Part shown: piece by piece, positions 57,547 through 64,000 of the stretch
How positions within the stretch are numbered: position 1 is the first letter of the stretch
Layout: each line of letters starts with the position of its first letter
DNA from: Marasmius tenuissimus
Taxonomy: Eukaryota; Basidiomycota; Agaricomycetes; Agaricales; Marasmiaceae
Reading direction: 5' to 3'
DNA: 64,000 nt
Assembly: GCA_029532415.1 (NCBI GenBank)
Contig: JAQOTA010000020.1
Location: 930,001 to 994,000 of the forward strand
The notes under the pieces: model-generated
Seen by the model: the letters and a program-made list of their open reading frames with translations, nothing else
What the model was told of the DNA's origin: nothing
The model's database searches: none
Made by a program: the position numbers and the translations under genes

Positions 57547-59144
57547 GCAACCTGGATAAACAAGAAACGAGTATCAAATACCTTCCCGGTTGCCTCTAGC
57601 TTGGGTTTGGAGGTCGAATCTAGGCCTCAGCTTGCGATTGTCTTGGTTGACACCTCTTCAAGTTAGGCTGTTTCTTGATACTCTGCGCTTCCTAATATTC
57701 TCTCCGTGATTCGTGCTCGTGGCATCTGGGAATGACGGAAACCGCTCTCTTGGCTTCATCAAACGTTTCAAGTTCAAGTTGTACTTGACCTGCCACTTCA
57801 TGTAGCTCAAGGCACACTATACATCACCATTTCACTCGTCCAGCGGACGGTACTAGATGGTACTGTATCTGGCTCATCGCACTATCGATGGTTGATACGT
57901 CCGAGGGATACTGCACGAACCCCCCACGAATCCCACCGGGGTCGGGTTGAATTATTCCATTTCTGCATCCCTGACGCCGGGGTCGGCTTTAATTTACAGT
58001 CTCGGGTCAATTTCAACGTATCGCTACTACCGGGGCGGGTGGATTGTGGCTGGCTCTGGCTCGCGTTCAATATTACAGCAATATTACTCCGGCCACTCCC
58101 GAACCCAGAAACAACCCAGAACGTGTCCCGGGCCCTTAAGTGACGAGCCACTTCTTGGCCGGTGTTCAAACGTTCAACCCTCCCGGAACAACCTAGAAAC
58201 CCATTGAGGTCTCGTTCTATTGGGCACAGCCTTTTGCGTTTCCGTTACTCCGTCCTCGTTCCTGAGGCCTGAACACCCACGAACTTGACCCAGCGAAATC
58301 TGACGTATCACGGCCGCCAAATTTCCGTACAAGGCTGGCTGGCCGCTCGTGCTAGGACGTCGACGCGACCGTTTGAAGACTTGGATGTACAAACGGCGTC
58401 TGTGGCCTCGTCGCACAAGTTAAGGGTGGCGCAATTCCTGCAAGGTTAAATCCTATGTGTATCTGTACAAACCAATTCTCTGGTCAACTTCTTGATCCTC
58501 TCGGAAATTGACGGCCTTGCCAGTGACTCATATCAGCGCTTATTTGACTTTTTCTCTGGGACTCGTGCTTTAGTCATTCCAACAAACAACCGACGTCTAA
58601 TTCGAGGCAAGGGTTAAATGGAATCCAATTCAAATTTTTGATGGAAACATCAAGACGAGACATTCTCTCATTGCGGTGATTTACAGCTAAAAGTCCTACC
58701 CTTGTCCTCCTATTCGAGGTCCGTTACGGCGAGGGAATGGTATTGGACGGGAAAACGGTGCACCAAGAAAGGGTAGATTGATATTTCGCAAGATGGGGGG
58801 CTACAACGCTCATTGGACTGTAGATCACGAAAGACGGTTTAGGAAGATTCCCTGGCCGCTGAGCAGCATACCACGCAAGCGCGGCGCTACTTGGGTATCC
58901 ATCCGGAGGTCAATTGTTTGCCTCCCCCCTGTATGTTGACGAGTTGTCGGGTCGCGCTCTGGAGGGCGGCCAGAACGCACACTGTTCGATAGTGGCAAGC
59001 GTCTCCGGATATTGACAAGTTATCATCCATCTTCGCCTACATGCAACCACAAAGGTGTTGAAACCCGTTTTTTGGCTTGTTCTCCACTAGTGTCATTCAC
59101 CTCTATCCGTCTGCGGACCCTCAGGAACCAGCAATGTCGAACGG
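57547..59144. other. no supported gene; peroxidase upstream region
   Basis: 1.6 kb with only short frames on both strands, ending at the TATA box of the peroxidase gene. No repeats recognised. Confidence 0.45.
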
Positions 59145-59150
59145 TATAAA
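59145..59150 (+). promoter_or_regulatory. TATA box of the peroxidase gene
   Basis: TATAAA, 90 bp before the ATG at 59235. Confidence 0.6.
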
Positions 59151-59234
59151 ACCTTGAACGTTTTTTGAGAAACGACAGGATCACATCTCTCTTCTCTCAG
59201 CGGTCTTCTGGTCTTCCCACATCCGGTGTCACTA

Positions 59235-61282
59235 ATGAAGTTCTCTGCTCTTGTTCTACTCGCCGTTGCCATCGTTGCACAATCTGGTGCAGTGGGGGCC
59301 TCTGTCCTCGGCTCCAGGGAAACTGCCGGAGAAGGAGTCATCGTCAGTACGTGGATATTCCTTTGACTGGCGTCCAGTGTCACGCTTGTTCTGACCTGAA
59401 CCCGACAGACCTCAACAACCAGCTTCCTCTTCCCGAGCTTCATGATGAAAAGATTGGAGCTCGTGCGGCCAAGCTCAATACCGACAACATCCAAGGTCTT
59501 ACCATGTGGGTTTCGCGGTTTCTGACTATACCGTTCGTTCCATCTCACTTTATACTCTAGGGTTGGAATGAGGTTCATGATGGAGACTTTCCTCTTCTTC
59601 GAGGTTACCGATGCCAACACGTTCAAGCGCAAGCTTGGAAAGGACATCCATCCTCGTATCACCACCGCTACTCAATTGGTCGATCCCACCGCCCAGCCTG
59701 ACGTTGCCGTCAACATTGCCTTCTCTCAGAAGGGTCTCAGAACCATCAGGATCAACGACGATCTCGGTGACGCCCACTTCAGAAACGGACAAGCCAACGA
59801 GGCTGCCAGTCTTGGTGACCCGGGAACCATCAAATGGCACCAGCCTTACAGGAAGGGTGTCCACGGTCTCCTTCAGGTCGCCTCCAAGGACATGAACAAG
59901 CTCAACGCTGAGATCGACAAGATTAAGTCTCTCTTCGGAGGCTCATTCAAGGAGGTCTACAGGCTCCACGCTCATGCTCGACCAGGAGCCGGTATGGGTC
60001 ACGAACGTGAGTAGAAAGTTGTTCTAGCCCTCAAAACGCCTAGATCTGATATCCTCATTCCCGAAACTCGCTCAGACTTCGGATGGGTCGATGGAATCAC
60101 TCAACCCGCTGTCGAGGGCTGGGATACCGCGAAGACAATTGCTCCCGGACAGTTCGTCGTCAAGCCTGGTGTCATTTTAATGGGTGAGGAAGGTGACAAG
60201 GTCCGTCGACCGGGCTGGGCCAAGTCCGGCTCTTTCCTTGCCTGGCGTCAGCTCGAGCAACTCGTCCCCGAGTTTCACAGATACCTCAACGACACCGCTC
60301 CTGATGTCAAGGGACTCAACCGCGACGAGGCCATTCACCTCTTTGGATCTAGGATGACTGGAAGGTGGAAGAGTGTAAGCCTATTTTTTCTTTCTTTCTT
60401 GGCCGTTGTCGCTGAAAATTTCCTCTCATAGGGTGCCCCGATCGATCTCTCACCCTTCAGAGAGGATGAAGCCCTCGGTGCTGATCCCCTTAGGCGTAAC
60501 AACTTCAACTACGATCACCCCGAATTCGGCAAGGCGTTCGACATCAAGACCAACCAAACCATGTGTCCCTTCTCTGCTCACATCTTGAGAAGTCGTCCCC
60601 GTGGGCACTTCAAGCCAGAACACCCCACTAGCCACATGTTGCGTGGTGGTCTCCCCTACGGACCCGAAGGTAATTTTTATCTCTCTCGTTGATGAAACAT
60701 GAACTAACGAGAACCATTAGTCACTGAGACCGAGCAGAGCTCTGCTACGACCTCCAAAGACCCTGCTCTCGAACGTGGAATGGCTTTCGGTAGGTTTGAA
60801 ATTTGCTGAGTCACCGGATCTTCCTAAGCACGTCGTCGCATAGCTGCCTACCAATCCAACCTCGAAGACGGATTCATCTTTATCCAGAAGGAGCTCGTCA
60901 ACAACAAGGAGTATGTCTTTTGATCATCCCATAGTCGAAATTATCTGACTCTTTTTCAAAGCTTCCCCAAGGGCTCGAAGACTGTGAGCAAAAGCGATTG
61001 TGGCTCTTATCCGTTCTAACGTTGATTTTACAGGGTGTTGACGCTATCATTGGTGCTCTTAACACTGGCCCCCCTGGAGACGCTCCCCGTAAGATCACTG
61101 GCATGGACTGGTCGGACCACTCAAAGGCAATCAACATTAACAAGGGTAAGTCGAAGACTCGTGGCTCTCTGGATTCAAGACTCTGACACTAAGACGCCTC
61201 GCTAGACTTCGTCGTCACCCGCGGTGGTGAATACTTCTTCTCTCCTCCCGTTTCTGCTATCAAGGGCCGCTTGACCCAATAA
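59235..61282 (+). CDS. secreted dye-decolorizing peroxidase (DyP)
   Basis: Ten exons: 59235-59346, 59409-59505, 59561-60006, 60076-60374, 60432-60669, 60721-60789, 60844-60910, 60962-60983, 61034-61145 and 61206-61282, all phases consistent, giving 512 residues as expected for fungal DyPs. Signal peptide: MKFSALVLLAVAIVAQSG. Diagnostic motifs: GWVDG with the catalytic Asp224 (GxxDG), CPFSAHI with the proposed proximal heme ligand His368, and LRGGLPYGPE with distal Arg389; the His-to-Arg gap of 21 equals that in well-studied fungal DyPs. ERGMAFAAYQSNLEDGF is another family block. Reaction: H2O2-dependent oxidation of dyes, phenolics and related bulky substrates outside the cell. No truncation. 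One exon is only 22 nt. Convergent with the LysM gene, 374 bp between stop codons. Confidence 0.96.
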
Positions 61283-61655
61283 ATGATTTCACTCAATAAG
61301 CTGGTTTCACTCGTACAAGAGTTTAATAACTTTTAGAAGTTTCGGTTTGGGAATTGTGGGCATAGAGTTTGGTATCGTATTCGTAGGCCATTTATAATCT
61401 ACTCTTATCATAACTATTGTGGGGAATCTTGTCATGTTCGAACGCGCTCAATCATAACAACTCGGTCTTTCACTCGGATTCTACTTTAGCTCACGGGAAG
61501 GAGATGAGAAGACCACCAAACAGATAAGATTTCGGACGACTCGCGGATACATGGCCAAATGAATACGCTTAATAACCCTAAAGAAAGACTACGACGCTTC
61601 TGCAAAGTGTTTGTCGGTTACTCTACAACTCTACAGTCCTTCGAGTATCTCTACC

Positions 61656-62540
61656 TTACTTCGAAGCAACGCAAAGAGGCTCTCCTGGGTAGATATTACC
61701 ACACGTAGTATCAATATTGGGATTCAACTCCCGCAACCGAGCGAAGTCAAACCCGTGCGCGGCAGCGATGTTCGCACATCCGTTTTCGTTGCCAGTGACC
61801 ACGTAGATACTGGCACAGTTGTTGGTGGGGCCGTCGACGCATATCTGGGTGAACGCGATAAGCCCTGCGCATTTGTTGCCAGGGTTGAGCTTGTGAATGA
61901 TATCTATCGAAATGTTTTCGCGGGTAGCAATCGCCTCGCAGGTATCTCCTGCCTCAATTCTGGTGGTCCTCGAGCAAGCTTTGAAAGTCGACATGGTTAG
62001 CAGTCGAACGGGCGGGTGGTAGGTAAATAAAACACTGACGATTGGGATTGGTGCTATCCGAATCAACACAGACCGAAAGCCCTGGATAGGTGGAGCAGTT
62101 GTTGGTGTCACCGACGTTAGGGTTGTTCTCAACGAATTTCGACAAGCTGATTCCGTGGCTTTGCGCGATTGAGAAGCACCTATTAATCTCAGATTAGCGA
62201 GTGTCCAGTCGAAAAAGGGGACATAGGCCTACGTATCGCCCGTCTTGACGGTGTATGCCGGCTGGCAATCATAGGTCGAGTCCTTGAGACAGATATTTTG
62301 CCCCGGAGTGAGGAACATGCAAGCGTTGTCTCCGTTGAGGCGTGGGATCTAGAGTCAAAACTTTCTCAGCGTGTCGGAAGAGTCTGACTTCTTGGAGGAC
62401 CATACCTGATAGCTAGAGACTCCGTTGGCGACGGCAATCGCATCACACCCATCTCCAGACTTCACAGTGTACGACTGTGTGCAGATTGCCGTGGAGTAGG
62501 CAGCAAGCGACAAAGCAGTGAGCAAAACTCGTGGGAACAT
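61656..62540 (-). CDS. secreted protein with four LysM domains
   Basis: Four exons, 62540-62406, 62348-62233, 62179-62040 and 61978-61656 (phases 0, 2 and 1), giving 237 residues. Signal peptide (MFPRVLLTALSLAAYSTA). Four LysM modules follow: about 23-65 (SYTVKSGDGCDAIAVANGVS), 77-122 (AYTVKTGDTCFSIAQSHGIS), 136-178 (RIEAGDTCEAIATRENIS) and 186-232 (VVTGNENGCANIAAAHG). The fourth lacks the usual GDTC core. No catalytic domain, GPI signal or membrane segment. By family it binds chitin or N-acetylglucosamine polymers and may shield hyphae or mask chitin fragments; role in this organism unknown. Introns fall within modules 1, 2 and between 2 and 3. Confidence 0.92.
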
Positions 62541-64000
62541 GGTCGTAGAAGTGAAGATTGGAGGCTGAGAGAGGGGAGAGCGATTGATTGTCCTTCGTAG
62601 GGAGTAAACCTTGAACGGGGGATGTTTTTTTACCTACACAAAGCCAGTTCTTATAGCAAAGACCAGGAATAGAATCTCGAACCAGTCAGAACGCCCGGTT
62701 TCCTCTCGACGCGCTAATCTGTCAAACCGTTGGGCAACTCTATTGATATGCAGTTAAAATTCAATACTCTGACTCGATTTCCCACATGTATATCTCCCTG
62801 TTCCGTACCGCAACAAAGGGACTTAGTAATTTCAAGGTCAAAGCAACAAGCATTGTCAGGACTCACAACGGATTTGCAGAAGCCGGCTCATCAACTCATG
62901 AACCCTCGAGTGGCTCCTCGGGCACTTCCGCAGGTTGAAGAAGAGAAGAGCCCCGCATCGGATCCTTTACTTGAGTATATGACTCTGGCGAAGGAGACTC
63001 AAACCATCAGATTGCCATGAATAGAATGTCACTGTACTATATAAAGAATTCTTACCGACATGTCTAGCAAGTTGGCGCCCGATACTTAGCTTGTATATTC
63101 CATCCAAAATGGGTCGTCGGCGTTCTATAACCCTCCCAAATACTGCGAACTCATCCCGAACCTTTGACTGCAAACCAGGCCTCAGGAGTACGCCCACTTT
63201 GAAGCTGTGGAAGAAGGAAGGCCTTGAGATGATAAGTATCTCATCAAAAACATATTCATGCACTCAACGTTATTGTTACCCGTGTGCGACCGCCCAAGCG
63301 ACCTGTGAATTTGATCCCTGGGTCTGAAGCTCGTGTGGCCGTGGTCTGGCCTCTCATCCGTGGGAACTCGGGATTCGAGAGGTACGACGCCTCCGATATC
63401 TTCCAGGAGCCGGAGAAAGGAAATACTCCGAAGCGACATAGAAACCAGTCCGAATGCACCAGGTGCACGCTGATTGCTTTCCGCAGCTTTGCGCCCATAC
63501 ACTAAGGTGCATGCCAAAGTCTCTCCGTAACGATCTGTATCATAATTGAATCAGCATCAACTGTAGAACTGTACGCGTGGTTGGGAACACACGTTCCCAT
63601 GCCCGTCCTCGCCTGGCAGGAGCATCCACGCAAAAAGGAGTCATCGTCTTCGACTACATACCCAAACACATTTCACCGCGATACTTATCAATCCCGTTCA
63701 GCACAACCATTACCTGCTCTCTCCGGATACGAGGCAGTTGTGCTTCGGTGCCGGTGGTCTACTGATGTGCAAGAGGAAAACAAGTGATGGCCATTGGCCT
63801 GATCAATGACTCGGGTGCACAAAAGGGTTGAGGCCAATGCGTGGTCTGTCCGTCGACTCCAAGCACCACAGTTCCTGGCTTGAAAAGAGTCGCGGTAGAT
63901 GACGAAGACGAATCTTGTGCCGACCTGCGTCGTAAGTAGGACAAACAAGCATCCATTGACATAATGATGCCTCGAAAATGGTGTATTATGTGGTACCCAG
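62541..64000. other. no supported gene at the window end
   Basis: Overlapping short frames on both strands (for example minus 63759-63962 and plus 63284-63505) without motifs or shared splice logic. Could include pieces of a gene beyond the window. Confidence 0.4.

Noticed and set aside
62967..63962. Several frames of 60-110 codons near the right end
   Set aside because: Overlapping on both strands with no domain and no splice logic; may be chance or parts of a gene outside the window.

Overview
The window looks like a gene-poor, transposon-rich stretch of a mushroom-forming basidiomycete (Agaricomycetes) nuclear genome. Reasons: genes with many short (about 45-70 nt) GT-AG introns, a fungal-type dye-decolorizing peroxidase, a multi-LysM secreted protein, a tremendous load of Ty3/gypsy elements, and families of small duplicated hypothetical genes. 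Nothing bacterial was seen. All calls come from reading the sequence; no database search was possible.

Layout. 1-2.4 kb: the 5' part (nine exons) of a large unidentified minus-strand gene. 3.5-4.7 kb: a non-autonomous terminal-inverted-repeat (TIR) element. 4.8-11.7 kb: a small two-exon gene (here called X1) split by a 6.5-kb Ty3/gypsy retrotransposon (element 1, 149-bp LTRs). 11.9-12.8 kb: a bHLH-like gene (family A) divergent from X1. 13.4-13.9 kb: an internally deleted Baeyer-Villiger-type monooxygenase pseudogene. 14-23.4 kb: a long non-coding block of degenerate direct and inverted repeats. 24-25.1 kb: a bHLH transcription factor gene. 25.2-34.6 kb: an amplified array carrying six intron-containing tRNA-Lys-type genes, invaded by a 2.4-kb near-perfect palindrome made of the TIR element and by a MITE sitting inside one tRNA intron. 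34.7-43.9 kb: a 9.2-kb chromodomain-bearing Ty3/gypsy element (element 2) with a 3.4-kb leader. 44-47 kb: decayed paralogues of X and of the bHLH-like gene. 50-52 kb: a small intact gene and its decayed tandem copy. 52.5-53.6 kb: a Tra2-like SR splicing factor. 53.9-55.7 kb: an F-box protein. 59.2-61.3 kb: a secreted dye-decolorizing peroxidase. 61.7-62.5 kb: a secreted four-LysM protein convergent with it.

Most unusual signals. Element 2 carries an 11-nt stretch at its expected transcription start that is perfectly complementary to 11 nt just inside the 5' LTR, the Tf1/sushi-type self-priming signature. Its two 367-bp LTRs look identical, yet its pol carries a changed catalytic residue, a frameshift and stop codons, which suggests mobilisation in trans. 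Its leader holds an extra open reading frame and about 15-20 copies of a GCCTCCGAAG-like motif. The tRNA-Lys array shows anticodon drift (CTT, TTT, TTC) and intron-length drift between copies. Elements 1 and 2 independently landed in two members of the same gene family, so each provides or approximates the other's empty site.
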